The translations under genes and the position numbers were made by a program. The notes under the pieces are model-generated. The model saw only the letters and a list, made by a program, of their open reading frames with translations. It was not told where the DNA came from and made no database searches. A stretch of DNA of 9,182 nt from Parcubacteria group bacterium. GTDB lineage: Bacteria > Patescibacteriota > Minisyncoccia > Phycocordibacterales > GCA-002724975. Below, in pieces: positions 1 to 7,600 of this stretch; the first letter of the stretch is position 1; every line of letters starts with the position of its first letter. The stretch spans positions 1-9,182 of the forward strand of contig PBQF01000071.1 in assembly GCA_002724975.1 (NCBI GenBank). Reading direction: 5' to 3'.

Positions 1-450
1 AATATAGCTTTTGGTCTGTTAGAAGATAATATTGATAATAATTTAGTACAGCAAGCTGTAGAGAAAGCAAGCTTAAGTCAGTTTTTAGATAGTCTTCCTA
101 ATGGATTAGAAACAATCGTTGGAGAAAAAGGAATTAGACTTTCTGGAGGACAACAACAAAGAATAGGAATCGCCAGAGCTCTTTATCGCGATCCAGAGAT
201 TTTAATATTAGATGAGGCAACAAGTTCATTAGATCAATCGACAGAAAAAGCAATTGTGGAATCTATTAGTTTTTTAAAGAGAAAAAAAACACTGATAATA
301 ATTACACATCGCTTATCTACCGTTAAAAACTGTGATAAAATATTTTGTGTTGATAAAGGCAAAATCATAAAACAAGGATTGCCAGAGGAAATATTAAATT
401 TCGATAACTGGGAATCAAAACAAAAATCGTCTAAAATAGTAAAAAAATGA
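1..450 (+). CDS. ABC exporter ATP-binding domain, C-terminal part (PglK/MsbA-like, 5' truncated)
   Basis: The frame is open from base 1 and encodes the last 149 residues of an ABC transporter; the membrane domain, Walker A and Q-loop lie before the window. Visible in the fragment are the ABC signature LSGGQ (residues 47-51, followed by QQR), Walker B ILILDE (67-72) with the catalytic glutamate, the D-loop SSLD (75-78) and the H-loop histidine in THR (102-104). The stretch RIGIARALYRDPEILILDE and the late NCDKIF segment resemble PglK/WlaB-type exporters, which flip lipid-linked oligosaccharides across the inner membrane; MsbA-type lipid exporters are the alternative. The opening residues NIAFG match the segment usually found after the Q-loop. 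The stop TGA overlaps the next gene's start as ATGA, suggesting co-translation. ABC family membership is certain; the cargo is inferred from the surface-sugar context. Confidence 0.93.
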   Translation, partial: NIAFGLLEDNIDNNLVQQAVEKASLSQFLDSLPNGLETIVGEKGIRLSGGQQQRIGIARALYRDPEILILDEATSSLDQSTEKAIVESISFLKRKKTLIIITHRLSTVKNCDKIFCVDKGKIIKQGLPEEILNFDNWESKQKSSKIVKK

Positions 451-2039
451 AAATACTTTTTATAAATCCCAGTTTAAGAGGCGGAAAAAAAGGACACCTG
501 TTTCTTCCTGTAGGTCTTGCTTATGTCATGACATATGTGAAGCAATTTGGTTACAAGTTTGACCTTTTAGATATAGATGCTGGCGGTTATGATGATGAAT
601 ATATTGAAAAGTATTTCATAGAAAAAAAACATGATGTGATCTGTACGGGTAGCATAGTAACTCATTATAGATGGATGAAATGGTGCATTAACACTATTAA
701 GAAGCATCAACCCGAAGCGATAGTCATAGTTGGTAATTCAGTAGGTGGTAGTATACCTGAGGTTTTATTTCAAACCACAAAAGTAGATATAGTTATATAT
801 GGTGAAGCTGAACTTTCTACAAAAGAAGTATTTGATGCAATCAAAAATAAAAAATCATTTGGAAAAATTATAGAACCACACGTTCAAATACCACACATGA
901 ATAAATGGTATCCAGCGACAATAAAAGGCGATGGAATTCCAGGAATTATATACAGATCAAAAAATAATTTAATTGTTAATAACGGAAAAAGAAAAGCAGT
1001 AAAAAATATTGATGATTTCCCTTTTCCAGATTGGGACATGTTTGATGTTAAGACCTATTTAGAAAGTGGCAAAAGGCATGGAGCTACACACTCTTGGTTT
1101 TATAAACCTAATGAAGTTGTGCCAATGCCAATAAATATAGCAAGAGGGTGTGTTTTCAAGTGCACTTTCTGTCATTATGTATTTTGGCATGATCCTTATC
1201 GCCATAGATCCGCAGAAAATGTGTTGGCTGAAATGAAACAAAATATAAAAAAATATGGCGTCAATTTTTTCAATTTTTGGGACGAACTATCATTTCATAA
1301 AATTGGACCAGCAAGCAAATTTTTAGATGAACTTATAAAAGAAGATTTAAAAATACACTGGACATGCTCTATAAGAGCAGATCTTATGGGTAGAGATATC
1401 GATACAAAAGGAAAACCTATACCTAGAGAGGAAAGATTGAACTTGGCTAAAAAATTTGTAAAAGCCGGTTGTGTCTCAGCAGTGTTTTCACTTGAATCTG
1501 GAAGCGACAAAATATTAGAAGCTATGAATAAAAAAGTTAAATCGAAATATTTTAAGGAGCAAGTAGAAATATGCAGAGAAGCAGGTTTGGTTATTAACAC
1601 TAGTTTGGTTATAGGGTATCCACAAGAAACTTCTGAAACAATAAAAGAAACTATGACACAGCTAGAAAAATTAAGAGTTTATCCAAGTGCTGGTTTTTTA
1701 TTACCACTTCCAGAAACAGGAATGTTTAAGTATGCAGTAGATAATGGGTACATTAAGGATATAAATAAATATTTAACTCAAATAACTGAAAGACAAGACT
1801 TTTCTCTTAACTTAACCAAAATGACAGAAGAACAGCTTAAAAACGAAACAGTTCAATGGCTGGAAAAATTGAACAGAACTTTTGGCAGTGCTCTTGATAA
1901 AGGAAAATTACTGAAAACAGGAGGTTTTGATAAACACTCAAAACATCAGAATAATAGAAATAGAAAAGATATAGTTGATAGAAACACTACTAACCGAGAA
2001 ACATTAAGTTACGCTACACAAGAAGGTACAGTTAGATAA
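447..2039 (+). CDS. B12-binding-type radical SAM enzyme
   Basis: This 530-residue protein has the layout of class B (BchE-like) radical SAM enzymes. An N-terminal Rossmann-like cobalamin-binding region spans about residues 1-135 (opening MKILFINPSL; glycines in VIVGNSVGG 93-101). It is followed by a radical SAM barrel with the [4Fe-4S] ligands C235, C239 and C242 in CVFKCTFC. Other typical segments are FWDELSF (277-283), LESGS (349-353) and VIGYPQET (388-395). Known family reactions are methylation at unactivated carbon and ring or rearrangement chemistry; the substrate here is unknown, possibly a glycan or lipid. The DxHxxG cobalamin-ligand motif is not seen: the matching place reads DIDAGGYDD. 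The last ~40 residues are hydrophilic and Asn/Arg/Lys-rich and do not look like part of the fold. The start ATG overlaps the ABC gene's stop, with no Shine-Dalgarno. Its base composition is richer in GC than the genes after it. Confidence 0.9.
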   Translation: MKILFINPSLRGGKKGHLFLPVGLAYVMTYVKQFGYKFDLLDIDAGGYDDEYIEKYFIEKKHDVICTGSIVTHYRWMKWCINTIKKHQPEAIVIVGNSVGGSIPEVLFQTTKVDIVIYGEAELSTKEVFDAIKNKKSFGKIIEPHVQIPHMNKWYPATIKGDGIPGIIYRSKNNLIVNNGKRKAVKNIDDFPFPDWDMFDVKTYLESGKRHGATHSWFYKPNEVVPMPINIARGCVFKCTFCHYVFWHDPYRHRSAENVLAEMKQNIKKYGVNFFNFWDELSFHKIGPASKFLDELIKEDLKIHWTCSIRADLMGRDIDTKGKPIPREERLNLAKKFVKAGCVSAVFSLESGSDKILEAMNKKVKSKYFKEQVEICREAGLVINTSLVIGYPQETSETIKETMTQLEKLRVYPSAGFLLPLPETGMFKYAVDNGYIKDINKYLTQITERQDFSLNLTKMTEEQLKNETVQWLEKLNRTFGSALDKGKLLKTGGFDKHSKHQNNRNRKDIVDRNTTNRETLSYATQEGTVR

Positions 2040-2042
2040 CTT

Positions 2043-2062
2043 AAAAATTTCAAAAAATTTCA
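2043..2062. repeat. Tandem 10-base repeat in the spacer before the sugar gene run
   Basis: The unit aaaaatttca occurs twice in perfect tandem inside the 39-base spacer between the radical SAM gene and the Gfo/Idh gene. The 10-base period is close to one helical turn, so it could be a phased A-tract or protein site at the most likely promoter position in this run. In DNA this AT-rich, chance is also a good explanation. I see no clear -35/-10 pair and no hairpin terminator in the spacer. Confidence 0.4.
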
Positions 2063-2078
2063 AACAAATTATTTTTAA

Positions 2079-3095
2079 ATGGTGAGCAAAGATATTAATA
2101 TTTTATTTTTTGGTCTTGGATCAATTGGTCAAAGACATTTGAGAAATTTAAAAAGGTTATTAGGCAATAAAGTAAAATTCTATGCTTATCGAAAAACTAA
2201 GCATGTACCCCTTTTAAATAATAAAGGAGATAAAATAAAGGGAACTATTGAAAAAAAATTTAAAGTTTCTTTGATCCATAATCTTAAATCTCTTAAAAAA
2301 TATAATATTGATTTGATTTTTATAACAAGTCCATCCAGCTTGCATTTAGATACGGTTTTAAAATTAAAGGGAATAGAAAAATCTTATATTTTTATAGAGA
2401 AACCAATTGATGCATCTCTTAAAAAAAAGAAACTTTTTATAAATTTTATAAAAAGAAATAAAATACAAATTTTTGTTGGATACAATATGAGATTTCATCC
2501 TTGTTATATAAAGTTAAAAAATCTTTTAAGAGAAAAAATTTTCAAAAAAATTAATTATACAATTTTTAAATGTAGTGAAAATATACAAGATAATCATAGT
2601 TATGAAAATTATAAGATAAGTTATGCAGCTAGAAAAAAATTGGGTGGAGGAGTATGTCTAACAAATATTCATGAGATAGATATGATGTTAAACTTGTTTA
2701 GCAATACTAAACTTATAACATCACATAGTGATAGACTCTCTATGCTTAAAATAAATGTAGAAGATTTTTCATCCTCTATATTTACTAATAGTTTTAACAC
2801 AAAAAAATTAGTTTCTTTAATAATTTTAGATTTCTTTCAGATAAACAAGGAAAGATATATTAAAATAATAGGTGATGATGGAGAAATTTATTTAGATTTT
2901 AATAATTACTTTTTAAAAATAATAAAAAAAGGAAAAACTAAAACTTTTAATTTTATAAAAAATAAAAATTTAATGTATATTGATGAATTAAAATTATTTC
3001 TAAATTTTTTAAAAAATAAGAAAAAAATTCCAAACCAATATAATGAAAAAAATGCTTTTGAATCTCTAAAATTAGCATTAAAAATCAAAAAATAA
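2079..3095 (+). CDS. Gfo/Idh/MocA family NAD(P)-dependent sugar oxidoreductase
   Basis: The protein has 338 residues, the usual length for the family. The N-terminal Rossmann fold opens with the dinucleotide motif GLGSIGQRH (12-20). TSPSSLH (83-89) and the family hallmark EKP (107-109) follow; its lysine normally takes part in catalysis. YNMRFHP (135-141) and the segment GGG...H198..D201 match the substrate-site pattern of this family. Members oxidise or reduce a hydroxyl or keto group on sugars or nucleotide sugars in the cytoplasm. Many sit in surface-polysaccharide and nonulosonate loci, but the family does not reveal the substrate. Placement as first gene of the run suggests it makes or tailors the sugar precursor. 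ATG 2079 is chosen because it lies directly before the Rossmann strand and the next Met is at residue 138; there is no Shine-Dalgarno. Composition drops sharply in GC from this gene on. Confidence 0.88.
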   Translation: MVSKDINILFFGLGSIGQRHLRNLKRLLGNKVKFYAYRKTKHVPLLNNKGDKIKGTIEKKFKVSLIHNLKSLKKYNIDLIFITSPSSLHLDTVLKLKGIEKSYIFIEKPIDASLKKKKLFINFIKRNKIQIFVGYNMRFHPCYIKLKNLLREKIFKKINYTIFKCSENIQDNHSYENYKISYAARKKLGGGVCLTNIHEIDMMLNLFSNTKLITSHSDRLSMLKINVEDFSSSIFTNSFNTKKLVSLIILDFFQINKERYIKIIGDDGEIYLDFNNYFLKIIKKGKTKTFNFIKNKNLMYIDELKLFLNFLKNKKKIPNQYNEKNAFESLKLALKIKK

Positions 3096-3105
3096 GTTTA
3101 AAATT

Positions 3106-4281
3106 ATGAAAATAAAAAAATATATAACTTATGGTGAACCAACAATAGGAAATGAAGAAATAAACTCAGTTATAAAAGTTATAAAATCTAGATGGATTGG
3201 GAGTGGCCCAGTAACCCAAAGATTTGAAAAAAAATTTAAACAATATAAAAAATCTAAATACTGTTTGGCAATAAATTCTTGTACTGCTGGCCTTCATCTA
3301 TCTTTAATGGCAATGAATATAAAATCTGGTGATGAAGTAATTACAACACCACTTACTTTTTGTTCAACAATTAATTCTATTTTGCTTGTTGGTGCGAAAC
3401 CTGTTTTGGTGGATATTAATCCCAGCACTTTAAATATTGATGAGGAAAAAATAAAAAAGAAAGTTACAAAAAAAACCAAGGCTATTGTCCTTGTGCACTT
3501 TGGAGGATTGCCTTGCAATTTATACCCAATAATTAATTTGGCAAAAAAATATAAACTAAAAATAATAGAAGATTGCGCGCATGCAATTGAAAGCAAATAT
3601 TATGGCAAACATGTAGGTAATTTTGGATCAGTTGGCTGTTTTAGCTTTTATGCAAATAAAAATTTAACTACAGGAGAAGGTGGCATGCTTTTAACAAATA
3701 ATTTAAATATATCATCAAAAATTCATGTAACGAGACTTCATGGTCTATCGAAGGATGCATGGAAAAGATACTTACCCGAGAGTGTAAATCCAAAGAGGAC
3801 AAAATTTGAACACTACGATGTAGTCGAGGTTGGTCTTAAGTATAATATGATTGATTTAAATGCTGCTATGGGAATTGTTCAATTATCTAAAATAGAAAAA
3901 AGCTGGAGAAACAGAAGAAAAAATTATAGATTTTACATCAAAAGACTCAAACATTTACCTGTCTTATTTCAAAAAATTGATTCCTATCCTGTAAAACATG
4001 CTCATCATTTATTTACAATAAGAATCAATAATAAAAGATCCAAGAAAAAAAGAGATAATTTAATTGAGTTTTTAAAGAAAAATAATATTGGTACTGGCGT
4101 AAATTATAGATGTGTTACAGATATGTCTTATTACAAAAAAAATTTAGGCTGGAATAAAAATACTTGTAAAAATGCAAAGCAAGTTGGCGACAATATTGTT
4201 AGTCTTCCAATGCAACCCACATTAACAAAAAAGAAGATAAATTATATTTGCGATAAGGTTTGTGAGTTTTTTCAAACATAA
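3106..4281 (+). CDS. DegT/DnrJ/EryC1/StrS-family PLP sugar aminotransferase
   Basis: This 391-residue protein is full length for the family. It would transfer an amino group, usually from glutamate, to a nucleotide-linked keto-sugar in the cytoplasm. Visible motifs are NSCTAGLHLSL (57-67, PLP phosphate region), GDEVITTPLTF (75-85), D156 in EDCAHA (the aspartate that pairs with the PLP ring nitrogen) and the PLP lysine K185 in FSFYANKNLTTGEGG (179-193). LHGLSKDAW and KYNMIDLNAAMG are typical of sugar C4 (or C3) aminotransferases. Within this run the natural job is the PseC/LegC step, amination at C4 of a 4-keto-6-deoxy-HexNAc. The sequence looks more like generic ArnB/PglE-type relatives than a textbook PseC, so I give no symbol. 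It follows the Gfo/Idh gene by 10 bases, and its 3' end overlaps the next gene by 20 bases. Confidence 0.92.
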   Translation: MKIKKYITYGEPTIGNEEINSVIKVIKSRWIGSGPVTQRFEKKFKQYKKSKYCLAINSCTAGLHLSLMAMNIKSGDEVITTPLTFCSTINSILLVGAKPVLVDINPSTLNIDEEKIKKKVTKKTKAIVLVHFGGLPCNLYPIINLAKKYKLKIIEDCAHAIESKYYGKHVGNFGSVGCFSFYANKNLTTGEGGMLLTNNLNISSKIHVTRLHGLSKDAWKRYLPESVNPKRTKFEHYDVVEVGLKYNMIDLNAAMGIVQLSKIEKSWRNRRKNYRFYIKRLKHLPVLFQKIDSYPVKHAHHLFTIRINNKRSKKKRDNLIEFLKKNNIGTGVNYRCVTDMSYYKKNLGWNKNTCKNAKQVGDNIVSLPMQPTLTKKKINYICDKVCEFFQT

Positions 4282-5287
4282 AGTTCTTTTCAGATGTGAT
4301 GCTGCTGATATTCCAGAAATAGGAACTGGCCATCTATACCGATGCTTAGTTATTGCCCAGCTATTAAAAGGGAAATTTAGATTAAAAAATAAAGATATAG
4401 CTTTTTTAGTAAAATCAAAAAATCACTATAAAAAAAGTCTAAAAATATTAAGCTTTTACAAATTTAAAGTAATTAAAATTAAGGACAGCAAATTGAAGCC
4501 CAACAGTATTGAAGAAGCAAATTATTTGTTGAAACATCCTTCAAAATTATTAATTTTAGATAGATTAGGAAAATCAAATTTAGATTTTTTTAATTTAATT
4601 AAAAATAGTTTTAAAAAAAAAGTTATCATCGATGACTCTTCTAAAATTAGGCGATACTTTGATTTAAGCCTTAATCCATTAATTCAAAATGTTGTAAAAT
4701 TTAAAAATTCCTATATTGGTTTTAATTATCTCATTCTTCCAACATTATTTATAAAGAAAAAATTTAGAGTATCTAAAAATAATATTTTCCTCTTTTTTGG
4801 TGGCTATGATAAAAAAAATATTACAATTAATGTAATTAAAATATTAAACACCATACCTTATAAAATAAATATGTTTGTTCAAAATAATTTAAAAAAAAAA
4901 ATTAAAGAAATTTCCTCAAAAAATAATATATTTTTTTTTAACCATAAAAACTACTTATCTACTATTAGATCGTCTAATATTGCTATTACTGCTGGCGGAA
5001 TGGGTTTATTTGATGCTTTATATCTTAATAAAAAAATTCTTTGCATTCCACAATACAAACATCAAGAAATAAATGCTAAAAGAGTTTATGCAAAAAAAGC
5101 AATTAATTTAATAAAAATAGAAGATAAAAATTTTAAAAATAAATTTAGAAAATTATTTTTGAAAATTTATAAAAGTAAAATGAAAGAAAAAAAATTGGCC
5201 AATATTCAAAAAAAGATTATCGACCTTTCAAAATTAAGAAAAACTTCAAAACTAATTTTTAGCTTGTATGAAAAATCTAAATATTAA
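4262..5287 (+). CDS. PseG-like nucleotide-sugar hydrolase (GT-B fold)
   Basis: The 341-residue protein begins with FRCDAADIPEIGTGHLYRC (10-28), the PseG/LegG hallmark in which a glycine-rich loop carries the catalytic-site histidine, here H24. PseG removes UDP from the 2,4-diamino-trideoxy sugar before PEP condensation. Further features are ILDRLG (98-103), IIDDSS (122-127), the domain linker with FFGGYDKKN (178-186) and the nucleotide-binding C-terminal part TAGGMGLFDAL (243-253) with HQEINAKR (267-274). That C-terminal motif differs from the usual PseG pattern with a glutamate and a downstream NQ, so nucleotide or substrate choice may differ; a glycosyltransferase role is the alternative. 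The start is GTG at 4262, overlapping the aminotransferase stop by 20 bases. I chose it because no ATG lies before the catalytic motif. An 11-A run (4891-4901) and a 9-T run (4931-4939) fall inside the gene. Confidence 0.82.
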   Translation: MSFFKHKVLFRCDAADIPEIGTGHLYRCLVIAQLLKGKFRLKNKDIAFLVKSKNHYKKSLKILSFYKFKVIKIKDSKLKPNSIEEANYLLKHPSKLLILDRLGKSNLDFFNLIKNSFKKKVIIDDSSKIRRYFDLSLNPLIQNVVKFKNSYIGFNYLILPTLFIKKKFRVSKNNIFLFFGGYDKKNITINVIKILNTIPYKINMFVQNNLKKKIKEISSKNNIFFFNHKNYLSTIRSSNIAITAGGMGLFDALYLNKKILCIPQYKHQEINAKRVYAKKAINLIKIEDKNFKNKFRKLFLKIYKSKMKEKKLANIQKKIIDLSKLRKTSKLIFSLYEKSKY

Positions 5288-6044
5288 ATCTCTTTTTAAT
5301 TTTAATAAAAAGATAATATTAATTACGGGCTCCAGTGGTCAAATTGGGTCATCAATTGTAAAATTATTTTTGAGCTTGGGTTCAAAAGTGTATGGTTTCG
5401 ATAAAATAAAAAATAAGATTAAGCATGATGATTATGAATTTATTAAAGCAGATATTAGGAATAAGTCTGAAGTTAGGAGAAAAATTAGCAGAATAGTTAA
5501 AAAAAATAACAGAATCGATGTAATTGTAAATACTGCTGCTGTATCGATATTTTCTAAATATGACAAGAGAACGAATTCTGAATTAGATAAAACGATTAAT
5601 ACAAATATAAAAGGTCTTTTAAATGTTATAAATTCTTATGTAAATATTCATAAAAAGAACAGTTTAAAAAAATGCAGTATAATTAATTTTGGTTCAATCT
5701 ATGGTTTTTTAAGTCCAGATTTTAGAATATACGGAAACAAAGATCGATTTAGTTCAGAAATATATGGAGCGTCGAAAGCTGCGGTTATTCAATTAACAAA
5801 ATATTACTCAGTGATGCTTTCGAAATATAACATTAATGTAAATTGTTTATCTCCTGGTGGAATATTTAATAATCAAAAACCTCAAAATAAAAAATTTGTT
5901 AAAAGGTATTCTAAAAGAGTTCCCTTAGATAGAATGGGCAATGTTAAAAATTTATTTACGGGAATTTTATTTTTGGCGAGCGACCGGTCTAGCTATGTTA
6001 GTGGCCAAAATATAATTATAGATGGCGGTTTATCGTCATGGTAA
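5268..6044 (+). CDS. Short-chain dehydrogenase/reductase, PtmA-like
   Basis: This is a classical SDR of 258 residues. The NAD(P) motif is TGSSGQIG (20-27), NTAA (88-91) stands for the usual NNAG, N112 lies in TNIKG, and the catalytic set is S143 in FGSIYG with Y166 and K170 in YGASK. The C-terminal part NCLSPGGIF, then PLDRMG, SSYVSGQNI and IDGG, matches well the PtmA/flagellin-modification branch that travels with legionaminic and pseudaminic acid genes. It probably acts on a sugar or sugar precursor; the step done by PtmA-type enzymes is not firmly settled to my knowledge, so the reaction stays open. Hydroxy-acyl or generic sugar reductases are alternatives. The ATG lies 20 bases inside the end of the PseG-like gene, and the stop overlaps the synthase start by 7 bases. 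Confidence 0.88.
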   Translation: MKNLNIKSLFNFNKKIILITGSSGQIGSSIVKLFLSLGSKVYGFDKIKNKIKHDDYEFIKADIRNKSEVRRKISRIVKKNNRIDVIVNTAAVSIFSKYDKRTNSELDKTINTNIKGLLNVINSYVNIHKKNSLKKCSIINFGSIYGFLSPDFRIYGNKDRFSSEIYGASKAAVIQLTKYYSVMLSKYNINVNCLSPGGIFNNQKPQNKKFVKRYSKRVPLDRMGNVKNLFTGILFLASDRSSYVSGQNIIIDGGLSSW

Positions 6045-6868
6045 AAAATATTTTTTCCAGATTTAATAAACCTTATATTATTGCCGAGGCTGGCATAAAT
6101 CATAATGGAAATCTCAAAACTGCTTATGATCTTGTTGATATTGCCAAAAAAAATGGTGCAGATGCGATCAAGTTCCAGACATACGATACAAAAAAAAGAA
6201 TTGGAAACATAAGCAAAAAGATTTCTAAAATTTTAGAAAAATGTGAATTATCTTTTGACGATTTTGAAAAAATTAACAATTATTGTAAGCGAAAGAAAAT
6301 AACCTTTTTTTCAACGCCCTTTGACGAAGAATCAGTTGATTTTTTGGAATATCTTAAGGTTCCTTTTTATAAAATTGCATCTTTTGATATTTCAAACTAT
6401 CAATTAGTAAATAAAATAATTAAAACCAAAAAACCTACTATAGCATCAATTGGAATGGCTTCACTCAATGAAATTAAAAAAATTCATAAAATGTTTTATG
6501 CCAAAGGTATAAATTTAGTAATACTGCACTGTATTTCTTCGTATCCAAATGATGAAAAAAATTCGTACCTTTCAAATATTTTGTTTTTACAAAAAAAATT
6601 TAAATGTCCTATAGGAATTTCAGATCACACTAATGAAATAAAAATTCCAATTTACGGAACATTACTAGGTGCTAAAATAATCGAAAAACATATAAAAATA
6701 AATCATGCGCATAAATGTGTTGATTCAAAAGTATCAATAACAGGAAAACAATTAAAAACTCTTAGAAAGGAAGTTGACAAAATTAGTGTGATTTTAAATA
6801 AACCGAAATTTGGTGTTAGACCCGAAGAAATTAGCGCTAGAATTTTTAAAAGAAGAAAAATTTTTTAA
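6038..6868 (+). CDS. NeuB/PseI-type nonulosonate synthase lacking the SAF domain
   Basis: The enzyme condenses phosphoenolpyruvate with a six-carbon amino sugar to make a nine-carbon nonulosonic acid. The TIM-barrel motifs are all in order: EAGINHNG (17-24), KFQ (45-47), FSTPFD (91-96), KIASFD (112-117), HCISSYP (164-170), GISDHT (193-198) and EKHI (216-219). H197 and H218 correspond to the metal-binding histidines of NeuB. The VDSKVS stretch (228-233) is where family members differ by substrate; the DS form fits PseI-like enzymes better than the PDH form common in Neu/Leg synthases, a weak hint. At 276 residues it is about 60-70 shorter than usual. It ends at KRRKIF, just where the C-terminal SAF (antifreeze-like) domain should start, and no remnant follows before the next gene 12 bases on. 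The start ATG overlaps the SDR stop by 7 bases. Confidence 0.92.
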   Translation: MVKNIFSRFNKPYIIAEAGINHNGNLKTAYDLVDIAKKNGADAIKFQTYDTKKRIGNISKKISKILEKCELSFDDFEKINNYCKRKKITFFSTPFDEESVDFLEYLKVPFYKIASFDISNYQLVNKIIKTKKPTIASIGMASLNEIKKIHKMFYAKGINLVILHCISSYPNDEKNSYLSNILFLQKKFKCPIGISDHTNEIKIPIYGTLLGAKIIEKHIKINHAHKCVDSKVSITGKQLKTLRKEVDKISVILNKPKFGVRPEEISARIFKRRKIF

Positions 6869-6880
6869 ATAATTCTATAA

Positions 6881-7573
6881 ATGATAACAAAAAAAGTAAT
6901 AGCCGTTATACCAGCAAGAGAAGGTAGCAAAAGAATACCAGGAAAAAATTATAAAGCTTTTAATGGCGTTCCTATAATAATAAATACAATAAAAAAACTT
7001 AAAAAAAGTAAAATATTTGATAAAATTATTGTTTCAACCAATAGTAACAAAATTTCAAAAATTGCAAAAAAATATGGAGCCAAAGTTCCATTTAAAAGGC
7101 CAAAAATATTATCAAACGGATATGCTTCGGGTACCTCAGTAATTTCACATTGTATAAAATTTTTAATGAAAAAAGGTTATCAATTCGATTATGTTTGTTG
7201 TGTTTATGCACCCAATCCTTTTCTAAAAATTGATGACTTAAAAAAAGGTTATAAAAAAATAAAATCAAAAAAATTTGACTATGTATTTGCCGCTACTCCT
7301 TATCATTTTCCATATTTTAGATCATTTACCTTTACAAAAAAATCTGGTGTTAAAATGATATTTTACAAAAATTACAAAAAAAGATCACAAGATTTAGATG
7401 AAATTCTGTGTGATGCAGGTCAATTTTACTGGGGAAAAAAAAGGGCTTGGTTACAAAAAAAAGTCATATTTGCTAAAAATTCTGACATTGTCGTTGTCCC
7501 AAAGTGGCGATATCAAGATATAGATACCTTAGATGATTGGAAACGAGCTGAAATTTTAAGCAGAGTTCTTTAA
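6881..7573 (+). CDS. pseF: CMP-nonulosonate synthetase, PseF-type (pseudaminic acid cytidylyltransferase)
   Basis: The 230-residue protein activates a nonulosonic acid with CTP to the CMP-sugar used by transferases. Its N-terminal nucleotide loop is PAREGSKRIPGKN (11-23). PFKRP (70-74), YVCCVYAPNPFL (104-115), RSQDL (168-172), DAGQFYWG (178-185) and YQDIDT (211-216), with D213 and D215 as likely metal ligands, match the PseF branch better than generic NeuA or the KDO enzyme KdsB. The length is normal for PseF. This is the strongest single clue that the locus makes a pseudaminic-type sugar, although PseF-like and LegF-like enzymes cannot be fully separated by eye. It lies 12 bases after the synthase gene, so the two are surely co-expressed. 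Several short A-runs lie in its lysine-rich parts. There is no Shine-Dalgarno before the ATG. Confidence 0.9.
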   Translation: MITKKVIAVIPAREGSKRIPGKNYKAFNGVPIIINTIKKLKKSKIFDKIIVSTNSNKISKIAKKYGAKVPFKRPKILSNGYASGTSVISHCIKFLMKKGYQFDYVCCVYAPNPFLKIDDLKKGYKKIKSKKFDYVFAATPYHFPYFRSFTFTKKSGVKMIFYKNYKKRSQDLDEILCDAGQFYWGKKRAWLQKKVIFAKNSDIVVVPKWRYQDIDTLDDWKRAEILSRVL

Positions 7574-7600
7574 ATAAAGTCCAAATATTAAAAACAAATA

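Noticed and set aside
1059..1600. Two open frames on the minus strand (60 and 101 codons) inside the radical SAM gene
   Set aside because: They lie wholly within a gene with clear family motifs, show no domain signal, and look like antisense shadows.
2040..2078. Rho-independent terminator after the radical SAM gene
   Set aside because: The spacer has A- and T-rich tracts but no GC-containing inverted repeat; only a short tandem repeat is visible.
2906..3596. Minus-strand frames of 60 and 100 codons within the Gfo/Idh and aminotransferase genes
   Set aside because: Phe/Ile-rich translations are the expected complement of Lys/Asn-rich coding DNA; no start context or motif supports them.
3106..4281. 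Naming the aminotransferase pseC
   Set aside because: Family and catalytic residues are clear, but segments such as LHGLSKDAW and KYNMIDLNAAMG are shared by many sugar aminotransferases and do not single out PseC.
6860..6885. Frameshift or nonsense mutation cutting off the SAF domain of the synthase
   Set aside because: Only 12 bases separate the stop from the next start, so there is no room for a SAF remnant in any frame; it is a clean absence, not a recent break.
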